64,000 nucleotides of DNA from Cymbidium sinense. Lineage: Eukaryota; Streptophyta; Magnoliopsida; Asparagales; Orchidaceae. Of this stretch, positions 24,720 through 36,336 are shown piece by piece. Both the position numbers and the translations under genes were made by a program. Position 1 is the stretch's first letter, and each line of letters begins with the position of its first letter. A model generated the notes under the pieces. It was given only the letters and a program-made list of their open reading frames with translations, did not search any database and was not told the DNA's origin. The stretch covers positions 36,988,983-37,052,982 of the forward strand of contig CM038223.1 of NCBI GenBank assembly GCA_021442155.1, read 5' to 3'.

Positions 24720-25902
24720 TAGTTGACGAGTCCCCCTTTATTACACATGTAATCAAATATGAAGTTGTCACTCGCAATGAAGAGAAAAGACCCACTTGAC
24801 TCGATCTAGTGATAAAGTGAAGTTAACTCAATTTATATGGTTACCAACCTTCGCTGAAACTCAACCTTAAATGCTAGCCTCTGTTGACTAAGCCTCTAGC
24901 CTCTTTTATAACTTAGTTACCTCTTCCCCTTATCAAGTGCACACCTTCTTCAAGGAGAGAACTCTCCTTCGCACAGTAACGAAGTAAGCGTAAAAGGAAG
25001 ATGACTAAGGTTCCCCTTCAAAATAGCCTTCCCCTGGGTCGGAGTACTCAATTCTTCTTAGACTAGCCATTGTCACGATGAGTTGATGAAGGGAAACTAG
25101 CCATCATCTTCTGAATATCTGTCAAAGTGAAGCTGATCACTCTGACAGCTAAAAGAGATGAAGCAATAACATCTATCTTTAGAGGAGGAAGATTCGCGTC
25201 CAAAGGAAGGCTCGAAATCGCTACGTCAACACTCGATGGACAATAGTGACCCCCACATGGCAAGAAACAAAATCATTAATTAAAGACAAAAAGACTTATA
25301 TAAGGAATTTTATTGAAGGCATCATCTTTGAGAAAGGAAGTCACTGTTGAAGCAAATGAACTTCATCATCACTCAGACAATACCCCAACAACTCACCAAT
25401 AATAAGGTGGATGATCATCTCAAGTCTACTTAAATAATCTAAAAAAGTATCCCTAGGAGTAGGCAAGTGCCCATTATCTCCCTCAATGTACTCTCGAGCA
25501 CTCGACACGCTAAGTTGTAATAGTAAAGAGAAAAAAAGGAGATTGTAAGAAATCGTACAATGAATAATAAAGTTGTAGAAAGTAGCAAGCTCTGTTGTGA
25601 CGAAATAGTCATTCACCACCCTTTCCTAAAGAGAGTTCTCCCTAACATGCTTATTAAAACTTTTCTTCATCAATCAAAGAGTTTTTCTCCCCTAAAATGA
25701 GAGCATTTGCTTCCACCTGTGAGAGTCCGCATCTTTTGGCTAAGGTGGTGACTTCACTCTAAACTAGAGTCATTGAAGTACTCACCTCAACTAGAGGAGT
25801 AGTGACGAATTCCACTGATTTTGGCTCTTTCTCTTCTTACTTTAAAGATCTGATCAGAGCTTGACAAGATTAACATCGCTACGAGGACTTTTAGAGTTCA
25901 TG
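24720..25902 (-). pseudogene. Decayed accessory ORF, resembles the one at 43 kb
   Basis: On the minus strand an ATG near 25900 starts 'MNSKSPRSDVNLVKL', followed by stops and a basic 'SKKRKSQNQ'. This parallels the start of the antisense accessory ORF at 43233 ('MNAKRPHDD' ... 'RKKSKKAKKSEE'). Downstream, longer frames include 25619-25341 ('REYIEGDNGHLPTPRDTFLDYLSRLEMIIHLIIGELLG') and 25263-25063. I do not recognise a domain in these. The likeness to the 43-kb ORF is by eye and short, so membership in the Tat accessory-ORF family is a suggestion only. Confidence 0.35.
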
Positions 25903-28690
25903 ATGAGTATTCACTTTTGTCAACAACAATAATTGAATAAGAGAATGCAAGATAAATTCTATGATAAAGAATGATAAAAAAATCTAGATATGGGGATTCA
26001 AACTCCTTTTATAACATGAAATGCAGGGAAGATTTAAAAAAAAGTCAAATCAAAAGTGATGTGATGTAATTGCTAGAAATCTTTTTTAAAATTTTATAAA
26101 TGCTCATAATTAATATCTATTTTCTTCTATCTTTTTTGTGAGCCACCTCTATAAAGAGAATAAGCATCAAGGAGCTATTATACCTAAAATGTATGAGTGC
26201 ACTTAATGTGTGATTGAAGGCGATAATGGGCCAGCAAATGCACTTTTTAATACATAGAAAAAGAGTCATTTTTGTACATATATAATTTTATTGGTTCGAT
26301 ATGTAAATACATAAAAATCATATGCTATGTATGCAGCAATCCCTATTTGGCTTTGAAAGCTTATGGCAATGATTCATTTTCCAAAGATTATATTTCTTTA
26401 TCTATTCAGTTCCTAGAGTTCATATTTTGAAGTACTTCTTCATTATTGTCTAACATCTTTATCTTAAGATTGTTTTCTTTCATGTGAATGCCTTTGATTG
26501 TGCGATCCACAATATTGATAAATCTCTCATGGACGAGAGTTTTAAACATAAGTATTTCATATATAAATTTTTTATTTATTTACTATGTTTTTATTTTTCG
26601 CTCTAGCACTAGATAATGAAATCTTGTGCATGCTTGCATGAGATGATTTGATAAAGATTTTGTTCTATTTAGTTTTTTTTATTTTTTATAATTATTATAT
26701 CATTTCTAATACATGATTTGAAGTTTAATTTATTAATAATGTAATTAAGAATATAAAGAAAGCCTAAGTTTTCTTCATTCGATGATTTTTTATCTTAATA
26801 TTTTTTTCTTAGACATCTTTTAATTAATATAATTCTATTCAAACAAAGTAACCATTAAAACAAATATTATAGATTACATATCTTTTTATTGCCTCTTTAA
26901 TATAATTTTTTTATTTTCTTACAGATAAATCATATTCTGGTCACACAACTGATATTACTTCAATCAGATATATGCATTATAAATTATTATTTTTTATTTT
27001 TATACTATATTTTTATGCATGTGTCACTTTCTTGCCATATTGACAAATTAAGCATATACTTCTTATATATTTATATGTATACTACTTAATCTTTTAATTT
27101 TCAGTTAAAAATCACTTAAATCTCTATTATCTCTTGTGCACTATGATAAATCTTATGCAATATTAAACTGAAGACAACTAAAATGCAAAGATACAAGAGA
27201 ATAAATTTCTACCAAATATTGTATTTTCATTTGTTATTTATTTCCTATTTGAATTTATGGATTGATGCCGTTTTTAGCAGGTTATTTAATACATATGGCC
27301 TGAGTTATTTAAAATTTTATGGAGGTTAATTAAAATTAAATGCAGATTATTTTTATATTAATGTCAATTTAGAAATAAAATTGCTTCTTGTAGAGACGGT
27401 TTATGCTATCCCCCATAGAATGTAGGAGTTGTTCTATGGATAAAGTAAAAAAGCATAATTGACCTAATGATAAATAACGGAATTAAAAACGTTTAGATTA
27501 TAAAATTAATTGGAAATAACGGAAACATTTAGATTAATATAAATTACGTTAAACTGAATTAAACTTATTTGAAAATCATGGTAAAATTTAAAATAATTAA
27601 TGTAAACTCATTAATTATTTATAATTAAGTTAATTAATTTATTTTTAGAATTGACTGTTTTATATTATACGGCTAGAATTGAAATCATCAAGTCAATTTG
27701 AATATAAAATGAAAGGCTAAGATTTACTATTGGAAGAAACACATGCCACTTTTATCTACAGCCATTGCAACTTTTCAAATTTATTTATTAATTACTAATC
27801 TAATAATTCATAATAATTAAAATATAATCTTTAATCTCATATGTATGAAATATTTTCTTCTAGATGTGCACCGAATACATTTCAATGATTTTAAATTAGA
27901 TACATTCTTGTTAAATTGAGAAATTTTAAAAATAAAAGTGAAGTACATACCTCATTGGTGTAAAATATATATTGAACAGAAAACATTCATAAAGAAAATA
28001 AAAGAAGAAAAGGATAATAAGCAATTGAAATAAAGAAAAATAAATCTTATGATAAACTTATGGCATGAATGCCAATCTCAAAAATATATGTAAATCACAT
28101 AATATATTAACAAAGATTATAGTGCAAATCATATGTTAATTCTTTTTTGCTCGTAGCATAAAATTCTTCAAATAATTTTAACATATATATTAAAAATATA
28201 AAATTATATTTAGATATGATTTGGTGACAATGAAAATACCTTAGTCTACAATTGCTTAACAATGAAATTTTAAAATAAAAAAATTTATGAGGTAATTTTG
28301 AGAAAAAACTATCTCAAAAAAGGAATTCACTTAAATAGTTTAAGTAATGAAAATTGTCATGTAATAATCGATAATGTTATGTATATAAAAACAACTTGAA
28401 GAAAATTTAAAGTGATGAAAATATTATTAATTTTTTATCATGATAACATATAATAATAATCTTAAATTAACATTAACAATTACATAATTCACCAACAAAT
28501 TAATAAACATCAATTAACATTCATACTAACCTCATATTACAAGTGTTAAAAGAATAATTTCTCTAAATTGAAGCAAACAAATGAAGACGTATAATTGGAG
28601 CAATTTTATCATATCATCATATATAATTTAGTTAGTGATGAATAATATTATATTCTTTGGAACTAATATTATTTTAATATTTACTTTAAT
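25903..28690. other. AT-rich stretch without recognisable gene
   Basis: This DNA is very AT-rich, with short frames only on both strands. I see no transposon domain, RNA gene or clear repeat. Confidence 0.6.
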
Positions 28691-28699
28691 TACATTGAC

Positions 28700-30354
28700 T
28701 TCTTTATTTTATGATGAGGGTGCAAAGATATCTGCAATAATGTTTGATGATATTGTTGATAAGTTTACTAATGTCAATATTTGTTTATGAAAATGGACAA
28801 GTTAAAAATATAAACAAAAATTTCTATAATGTCAATAAAAATTTTGAGATTATATTAAATAATCTAACATAAATATGTGAAGAAATAGATGATACTCATT
28901 TCTCATCATCTATTAAATTATCAACAATACTAGACAAGTCAAATCTAAATACACCTTCAAGTAAATATTTTAATTATTTTATTACATTTCTTTCTTATCA
29001 TATGACATTCATTATATTAATTAATATGTTGTTATGCCTTAAACAAATATTCTCTTATTGGTTATGAACGTTAATGAAGTTAGAACGGTTTATCAACAAA
29101 GGGATAAAAAAAATTATGATGAGAGATCTACAAGTTTTGGGATTAAGGTATGACATTTAAATTAAATATTTAAGAAAACAAAATCAATCTATGATATTTT
29201 TTTATGCTTCAGGTTTGAATTATTTACATTCACATTATGAGAAACATTGGCTATAGTGCAAGGACAATAATTAGAAGCAATGAAAGATGAGTTTTCAGTT
29301 ACCTTAGCAAAATCAATTGTTGGGAAATGTTTTAATGGTATAATAATTTTAAATTTATTTTAATATTTTATAATAAAATAGTTTAATTGTTCCAACAATT
29401 TATGTGTATATTAAATATTTTGTTATAAATATTTTATAATAATTACATGTTTAAAATCACAGTTTTACATTGTCAACAACAACATCAACAATTTTAGAAA
29501 TTAATCGAGATTTGCCAAAAAAAATCAAATATTGGTATCTATCTTGGTTTTCTTTTTAAAAAAAATAGAATGGTTTGTTTATTATACTAATTACTTTCAA
29601 TTAACATGAAATCCTATTTACAGGTTTAATGAAAGTAAATAATCTATGGATCCTGATACCAATGAAGGATATGTACTAAGTGATCTTTTTATTATCAATA
29701 CATTTGAACATTCATCAAGAGAGGTACTTTTATATGTATGTACTTTTTAAAAAAATTTATTATAACTAATTTATTTATTTATACTAGATCAAATACTATG
29801 ATACAATGGTGTCTATAGAAGAAATAAAAGAAGAAGGAAACCTTTGGTATAATGCATAATGCAAATCAAGGTAATTATAAATGAAGATGTAGTTGTATTT
29901 TAAGTGCTCAAATAATAATATAGAATATAGTTTGAGATAATTAATTTATTAAATTAAAATATATTAGTTTTATTATTATGTATATATGTTATACTGATTT
30001 TGTTTCAAATAGGTACCTTATTAAACTAGATGTTGAAGATACAACCTCAAATTGACATTTACATGTTTGATGAAGAGCACAAGATATTATTGATCATAGA
30101 ACTACAAAAATAAAAGTAATATATTAACTTAATTGTAAATCTCTAAATAATATATGATATTTTTTTATTTATTTATTTTATTTTATTTTTATCTTGTGAA
30201 ATACTATAAATATAAAGAAATTCTCACAAATTTCTCTACTTACATTTCACAATTAAATCGAGAAGATATATGGGAATCATCTCACATACATCATCGTCAA
30301 TCAATAAAAGACTTCGATAGAAGTTCTAAAAAAATCAAATTGGAGAAAGATTAA
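28700..30354 (+). pseudogene. RPA1-like single-strand DNA-binding protein gene, broken, with introns
   Basis: Plus-strand exon-like blocks separated by very AT-rich gaps read like the large subunit of replication protein A. 'DEGAKISAIMFDDIVDKFTNVN' then 'NFYNVNKNFEIILNN' and 'CEEIDDTHF' (28716-28950) correspond to an OB-fold block. 'NEVRTVYQQRDKKNYDERS' (about 29070-29130), 'ETLAIVQGQ.LEAMKDEFSVTLAKSIVGKCFNG' (29240-29340) and 'LSTTTSTILEINRDLP' (about 29467) follow as the next fold. 'MVSIEEIKEEGNLWYNA' (about 29808-29860) and 'RYLIKLDVEDTTSN' (about 30013) match the C-terminal fold, and the terminal frame ends 'SSKKIKLEKD' at 30354. Several in-frame stops (in FEIILNN..., before HLHV, after NA) and the absence of the N-terminal folds mark it as a pseudogene. 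Such divergent RPA1 copies occur as host paralogues and in plant Helitrons; I saw no Rep/helicase or Helitron termini. Confidence 0.6.
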
Positions 30355-30684
30355 AAATAATTCATTAAAAAAGTATATTTATTATATACGACAAATTCAT
30401 CAAGTCAAAACACTTAATTTTCATTATCATTTTCTTTTTACATAACCTTCTATTGGATCTTTTATTTATGGGCTTTGAAGCGCACTTGCTCTGAATATAT
30501 TACCTTATTCAAATGTCTTGCTATCAATTATCAATTTTGTTGTTGAATAAGAACTTGACTCTTGTTTTGGTGGTCATGATATGAGTTACCATTTACTCAG
30601 GTAGTTTTGTTGATGAGATACTACACATTTGTCTGATGTGTTAAGAGTCTATTCTTATTCCAACATTGATATTCATTTCCGGTA

Positions 30685-30689
30685 GTAAT
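30685..30689. repeat. Target-site duplication (gtaat), left
   Basis: The 5-bp 'gtaat' directly precedes the 5' LTR and is repeated at 34877-34881 after the 3' LTR. Confidence 0.75.
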
Positions 30690-31460
30690 TGATATGGCGC
30701 TTAAAATACCCTAATCGAAGTATGAATCTTGATATCAAAAGCAAGTTGATCCTAAGTTGAAACTGGTCGAGATCAAGCACTTAAAATATCTAAAACTTTG
30801 GGATATCAATTAAATCCTAAATAGTTTTAAATATGGAGTGTTTATAAACCAGCATCTGGTATCTAAAGTCCAAGATCTCTTAATTTCTCTTGAGCATTTA
30901 AATACTTAAAATACATCAAATGATAAAAGGAATCATTTTGAGTCCCAATGGAGCTTGGTTCGATTTTGCATGTATTTACAAATACTTCATTCCTTCATAT
31001 AAATAGCCTCATTCTTCATGAGAGCCAATAAAGAGAGATGAGAGCTATTCATTGAAAATCAAGATAATCTTATCACTGATGTTTTCACCATCGTTGTCAA
31101 CCGCCGCCAAAGCCGTGACCCTCGCCACACAATTCCATCACCACCATCATGACGACCTTCATCAAGTAATACATCCCCATTGCTCACCCTTCACCATTAC
31201 CATCAAAAACTACTACAACTTGAACTATTATAGGTTGTTGTTCATGGATTCCCATTATCAACCCTCCTCATAAACAATCCTGTAATCCCATATCGGGAAA
31301 ACTTTGTAATCCAAAATAATTACATAGTGGATGATTTTACTACATCCCATGATATTTCCTTTTTTTTTGTATTTGGAATTTTCTGTTCACTTTTTTAAAT
31401 GCATGTGTGTCGGATTTCACAAAAAAGTAAACTTTCATTCTATTACATTTTTAAGCAATA
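30690..31460 (+). repeat. 5' LTR of the 30.7-34.9 kb element
   Basis: It starts 'tgatatggcgctta' and aligns with 34004 onward along its length. Shared landmarks include 'gtcgagatcaagcactta', 'ggagtgtttata', 'catgacgacctt' (34004 copy 'catgacgacttt'), 'gtaatcccatatcggg' and 'tacatagtggatgatttta'. The alignment ends at 'gcaata' (31455-31460). No good tRNA primer-binding site is evident in 'ttatgagaag' that follows. Confidence 0.8.
30998..31006 (+). promoter_or_regulatory. TATA box in 5' LTR
   Basis: 'tataaatag' is conserved at the same place in the 3' LTR (34346-34354), as expected for the U3 promoter of the element. A purine-rich 'gagagatgagag' follows about 30 bp on. Confidence 0.6.
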
Positions 31461-31759
31461 TTATGAGAAGAAAATTTCAATCTCACAACACTGATCAGGC
31501 ACAATAATATTAACAAGAGCCTCCCGCCCAACTCCCACATAAATCAATCCTTGAACCAAGGACGCCAAGCTTCTGCCACTCTTTCAGATAGACCTGTGGG
31601 CAAAAATCTCTTAAGATTGTGTAATGGAAGAGTCTCAAAATGAGATGATCCAACTTTTACGAGGAACATGACATCCACTATCACGGCAAATACATCTCCC
31701 CCAAGATGGATCGTTAGCCATGGGAGGTCAAAATGTTAAACAATTTGTTTGGAAAAATA

Positions 31760-32066
31760 TAAGATGTCTCTCCCAGAAAGATCATCGCTAATAAACCCAA
31801 TTTACTAGAAAGTCTTTACATCATTTTGCAAAGATCTGCACATTCAAATGATCATCAGATCACCCTCAAACTAATGGATGATCAAGCTACCAACGACTAT
31901 ACTCAAAGGACTAAAACACGCCTTAAGAAAGCTAGAAATGAGTTTGAGCTTTCTAATGTCCGGCTTACCGATCACATCATTTAACTCCGGTGAAACACCA
32001 TTTAACTTGTGTTTAGTGCTTTATACACCAAGATATATTTCCAAGTCCAAGAGTTCAATACATGAA
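31760..32066 (+). pseudogene. Gypsy integrase fragment
   Basis: Plus-strand frames read 'FTSFCKDLHIQM' (about 31815-31850), then 'LPTTILKGLKHALRKLE' and 'SGLPITSFNSGETPFNL' (31881-32010). These match the C-terminal half of the integrase core of Ty3/Gypsy elements, where the usual text is of the kind 'TILxGLKxRL ... GETPFxL'. Stops and frameshifts break it, and the first two catalytic acidic residues are not in the retained part. It shows that the element descends from an autonomous Gypsy rather than Copia element. Confidence 0.7.
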
Positions 32067-33340
32067 TGATAAAACTCCACATTTGACCTCCCTAAAACGT
32101 GATATAACCCTATCAGATTGCCTTATCACCAAAGGGTAGCTCATCAGAAAGAGTAATACCTCATCCCATATCTCTTCATGGACTTAGTCTTACTCGTCGT
32201 AGTGCCCCAACACAATAAACTTCACCTCTTTGATTTAATTATTATAGAGGCTTTAAACATTCAAGCTCAAGGATCCAAGTAAAAACTTTACCTCAAGGAA
32301 CAAGAATCTCAAAATATTATCACAATCTACCGCATAATATTTAACTTTTATCTTGTCTTTCTGTTTACTAAACTCATATATTAAAATCATCATGATATCA
32401 CCTTATCGAGTAATGAACTTAGCTTTTTCTTTCAAGCTTTGCATAAACAATCATCTATTTAATCCTCCCACTGAGAAATTTAACTCACGTGATTCTCATG
32501 ATCACCCTGACTTATCGACCTTCCATACAGTAAAAGTCAAAGTAACACTTGTTAATACCTTAAAAAAGATCCTTGTTTACATCACCACCTTCCATACAAA
32601 AGTCAAAGTAACTTCTAATCTAAGGTCAAAGATCCTCACATCCCACATCTTCCATATGTAATGTGTCAAATAATATCTTGAAATACATGATGTCTGTCGA
32701 CTTCCCATCCTCATCTTTGTTGGTAATATTCATAAATTACCCAGATAAGTAAAAATAAAAATAAGTGTATCATCTAAAAGAATTTTTTTTTCATCACAGT
32801 AAGATAATCATGTGATAAAGAAAGAATCAAATTACGATACACAACAATAAATACAGATAAAAAAAGAGAGAAAAGCATCCACATATTGAAGATATCAATC
32901 AATCCTCATACTAGAGATGCTCCTGAACTCATCATCTTCATCTCCTAAAAGGGTCGTGATACTTTTTGGAGATAATGGCCCTCAACTAGCTCTGGGATGT
33001 ATTAAATGATTTTTTGAATCCTGATGAAGCCCTCATCTAAATATCGTAAGTCTTTACTTCAACATCAAGAATATGATAAAAGAGAATTTTGTAAGCAATA
33101 TATGATAAATATTCAACTCTTAAGAATTATTTGCTCTATACATAAATATAATTTTTCTCTAAGAATATACTTGTCAAACTTTCCAAGTTGAATGTTCGCT
33201 CTTCCTAAAAGCTCAAATCAAATCAATTTTAATCAAGATCCACTGAGAAAGAACCTACATGTCGCTACTGATCCGACATCAAACCCGAGAAAAATGATCA
33301 GTAACACTTGGTCCCTCTAAACTGGTCAATTCAGGGCGTT

Positions 33341-33560
33341 GACGCTCTTTCGAGGGAAAATCGTATCGCCATGAACTGGGTCTTGATCGCCTCCAAACCC
33401 GGTCCGACAGGTACACGACGCCTCTTCGAGGGAAACGGAGCCTCGCCAGATGAACTACGGTCTGATCGCTTAAACGGCCGGCAAGGGCGGCGACGCCTCA
33501 TTCAAGGGAAAATAGCCTCAGATGAACTCTGCGCCTGATCCTTCGAACGACCTTCTCTCA
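33341..33560. repeat. GC-rich 75-76-bp minisatellite, about three units
   Basis: Units start with 'gacgc' plus a 'ctcttcgaggg'-like box at 33341, 33417 and 33492 (periods 76 and 75), each followed by a 'gatgaact' box. The third unit fades near 33560. The block is far richer in G+C than anything nearby. It lies between integrase and the 3' LTR, the region where Gypsy elements of this kind often keep tandem repeats. Confidence 0.8.
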
Positions 33561-33987
33561 AGAAAACAAGAGCATATGAGAGTGTGCCTTCTTAGGGGCA
33601 AAAGGTCAAAATTGCTGAAAATCAAAAAAATCAGCCGAACCATTTGCACAAGCATCACGCTGGCAGCGGCCCCGCAGACTAATCTGGGGTGGGTCAAAGG
33701 CCGATACTGGCGGTGGCGTCCAGCCGGCCGGCAGCATGCGGTGCGTGAGCGCCGAGCAGGCTCCCGTAAGTGCCCAGATGCATCCATTTCCTCTAAATCT
33801 TGCGTTCGCGAGTACCCGCATACATCCGCAGCCCTACACCCGCTTCTGTGATCATTAATCTTGTGCTCCCATGAAGATCTGTTCTCTCAAAATGTACGGT
33901 TAATGGACCCGCAAATTTCATTGAAGAATTTATTATTTTCAAGTATTTGACATATATATTTTTGGATGATCAAGATAATTTCATCCA

Positions 33988-34003
33988 AAAATAGGAGGGC
34001 AAC
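33988..34003 (+). other. Polypurine tract
   Basis: 'aaaataggagggcaac' abuts the 3' LTR start TGATATGG at 34004. It is the likely plus-strand primer and fixes the element's orientation as plus. Confidence 0.65.
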
Positions 34004-34876
34004 TGATATGGTGCTTAATATACCACTAGTCGAAGTACGAATCTTGATGTCAAAAGCAAGTTGATCTTAAGTTAAAACTGGTCGAGATCAAGCACTTAAA
34101 ATATCATTGAAAATTTTGGGATATCAATTAAACACTAAATAGCTCTTAAACATGGAGTGTTTATAGTCAAACCGAGCGTCTCGACGAGCCGGATCTAATA
34201 AGCCAAAATCTCATAATTCTGACTTCGTTTGAGCATTCCAATACTTGAAATACATTAAATGATCAAAAGAATTATTTTGAGCCGTTCTATGGAGTGGAGT
34301 GGTTCGGATTTTTCATGTATTTACAAAGACGTCATTCCTCCAATCTATAAATAGCCCCTCATTCTTCTCATAAGAGGGGCCCAAGCAAGAGAGAGGAGAG
34401 AGCTCTTCGCCTGAAAATCCTCCAATCATAATCGTTACCACTGAATGCCGTACCACCCCGTCGTTGTCAACCACGCCGGCCATGTGCCGCCGCCGCCATC
34501 CATCTCGCTGTCAATCCCGCCCACCATCATGACGACTTTCATCGTTAGCCGATCCTCGCTCACCATCATCTACTACCAAAGAATCACAACCCGAACGCTA
34601 TATGTTGTTGTCGAATTCTGATTCCCATTGTCAGCCCTCCTCATATACAATCATGTAATCCCGTATCGGGAAAACTTTGTATTCTAAAACAAATACATAG
34701 TGGATGATTTTATCGCCAGTCGATTTTACCCTATTCCTGGGGTTTTTTCACGCAAAAATTTCTGGAGTTTTCTTGTTTACTCTTTAAATACATGTGTGTG
34801 TGTGTGTGCTGGATTTCACAACAAGGCTAAGACGTAAGCTTTCATTCTACCATAACTAGTTTTCTAGCACGCAATA
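34004..34876 (+). repeat. 3' LTR of the 30.7-34.9 kb element
   Basis: It matches 30690-31460 with extra short insertions, including a (tg)n run at about 34795-34807 and a longer GC-richer block around 34455-34550. TATA box at 34346-34354. It ends 'gcaata' followed by 'gtaat'. Confidence 0.8.
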
Positions 34877-34881
34877 GTAAT
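34877..34881. repeat. Target-site duplication (gtaat), right
   Basis: Exact copy of 30685-30689; see the left copy. Confidence 0.75.
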
Positions 34882-35163
34882 ATTACACTATCTTCAAGTA
34901 CTTCGTTAGTATGATGACAACAATAACCACTTTTACTTTTGCAGCTCATATTCTTCTATATTTATACCCTTTCTTGAATATTACAAGCAAGACCAGGCCT
35001 TATGAATATCTTAGACTGACAAGCTTGGGTGTGATTGAAGCTCTTATAAAGGTAAGTTATTTAATTTTAAACTTGTGTTTCATCATCATTATCATTAACA
35101 TTTTCATGTGTTGGTGAAAATCATCACTTTTCTTTTGTTTATTTTTTCCTAAAGAGTGTCATC

Positions 35164-35196
<33 letters not shown>

Positions 35197-36336
35197 CATT
35201 ATTATTATTATTATTATGAAGTTGAGTGCAAGATCTTTCTCATTAAAGAAGATGAAGGAAGAAATGAATGAAAGGGAAAATCCAAATAACGATTATTGTT
35301 GTCCTTTATATTTACTCCACAAATAATGGTCATCCAAATTAATCATATAATATGACACATACTTTTATAATTATTTTAAAAAAATGATTTTGTCATTAAA
35401 AATAAAAATTAAAGTTAAAGAAATTCTTTTGGGCAAATTAATTCTTAAAAGTAAAAAAAGGAAGTTGATTAGAATTTATATAATACTACGTATAATCATC
35501 TATATAAAATAATACAAAAATGAAGATATAGAAATTAAGAGCCATAAAATGATAAAAAAACTAAATAACAAAAACATATTTGAGAAAAAATTTAAATTCA
35601 AATAGATTGATCTATAAATTTAAATTAATCTCATAAGTCTTGAGAATATACAACTTTAATTGAAGAGTTAAAATAAAATTATCTAAAAGTAATGATTGAA
35701 AATCAAATTAACTTATATTCTTATAACTCTTTATATATTTTATAAATACATAGAAAATTATTCATTAAATTATAAATTTTTAGAATTTTAATATATAACT
35801 TGTTTATAAATAGAAATATGAATTTGTTATTTTGATCTTTTTAATAAAAAATAAAAAATAATATAATTTAATAATTATAATATTAATTTTTATTTTAAAA
35901 TATTATTAATGTATATTTGATACGCATGCAATATTACTAGTATATATAATTTTATAATTTTTATAATATATTTTAACATAAATATAAATTTTTTACAATC
36001 TTTATAATATGATTTATCTAAGTTGATAAATAAATAAAATTGTTTTCAAATCATGATTGTTAAAATACATATTTGATTTAATGCAGTGATAATAATTCTT
36101 AAGATAATTATTAACTACTTACGAGCGCCTAACTAAAAATGATATAAAATTTTTGTTTATAAGCTTGAACGTAGCGATGCGTGTTGATAGGCAGCATTTG
36201 GGCGGCCGTTCTCAAAATTTGGAATCTCTTGAGATTGGATCATTGGAGAACGGAGGATAAAGGTTGAAAGTATCCGGAGGTGGTTAATTTGTGGATCTCA
36301 TCTCAGCTTCTCCGCGAACCAAATTATCGCTTCACC
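34882..36336. other. AT-rich upstream region of PEX19
   Basis: There is no recognisable gene here. It contains a (TTA)n microsatellite at 35172-35217. The last 200 bp become less AT-rich and hold the probable promoter and 5' UTR of PEX19; 'gatataaaat' at 36141-36150 is a possible TATA box about 190 bp before the start codon. Confidence 0.5.
35172..35217. repeat. (TTA)n microsatellite
   Basis: About 15 units of TTA with one 'tca' interruption. Simple repeat. Confidence 0.95.

Larger units (their letters stand above)
30690..34876 (+). mobile_element. Internally deleted Gypsy LTR retrotransposon
   Basis: Two direct LTRs (30690-31460 and 34004-34876) enclose about 2.5 kb and are flanked by the 5-bp duplication 'gtaat'. 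The plus orientation follows from a polypurine tract just before the second LTR and from TATA boxes in both LTRs. The only pol remnant is an integrase piece at about 31760-32060. gag, protease, RT and RNase H are absent, so the copy is non-autonomous. The right half of the internal region is unusually GC-rich and carries a minisatellite. The LTRs begin TGATATGG and the shared sequence ends 'gcaata', so the terminal CA is not present in the usual form. The LTRs differ by many substitutions and indels, so the insertion is old. Confidence 0.8.

Noticed and set aside
26100..28690. Search for Helitron helicase or Rep domain upstream of the RPA-like gene
   Set aside because: No HUH, helicase or other motif could be read on either strand, so Helitron identity is left as a hypothesis only.
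31052..31273. 73-residue plus-strand frame with a His run
   Set aside because: It lies within the 5' LTR, and the equivalent region of the 3' LTR is not open in the same frame, so it is LTR sequence rather than a gene.
33308..33851. Overlapping open frames on both strands in the GC-rich block
   Set aside because: GC-rich, tandemly repeated DNA is open in several frames by chance; no protein family is recognised and all frames lie between integrase and the 3' LTR of a dead element.
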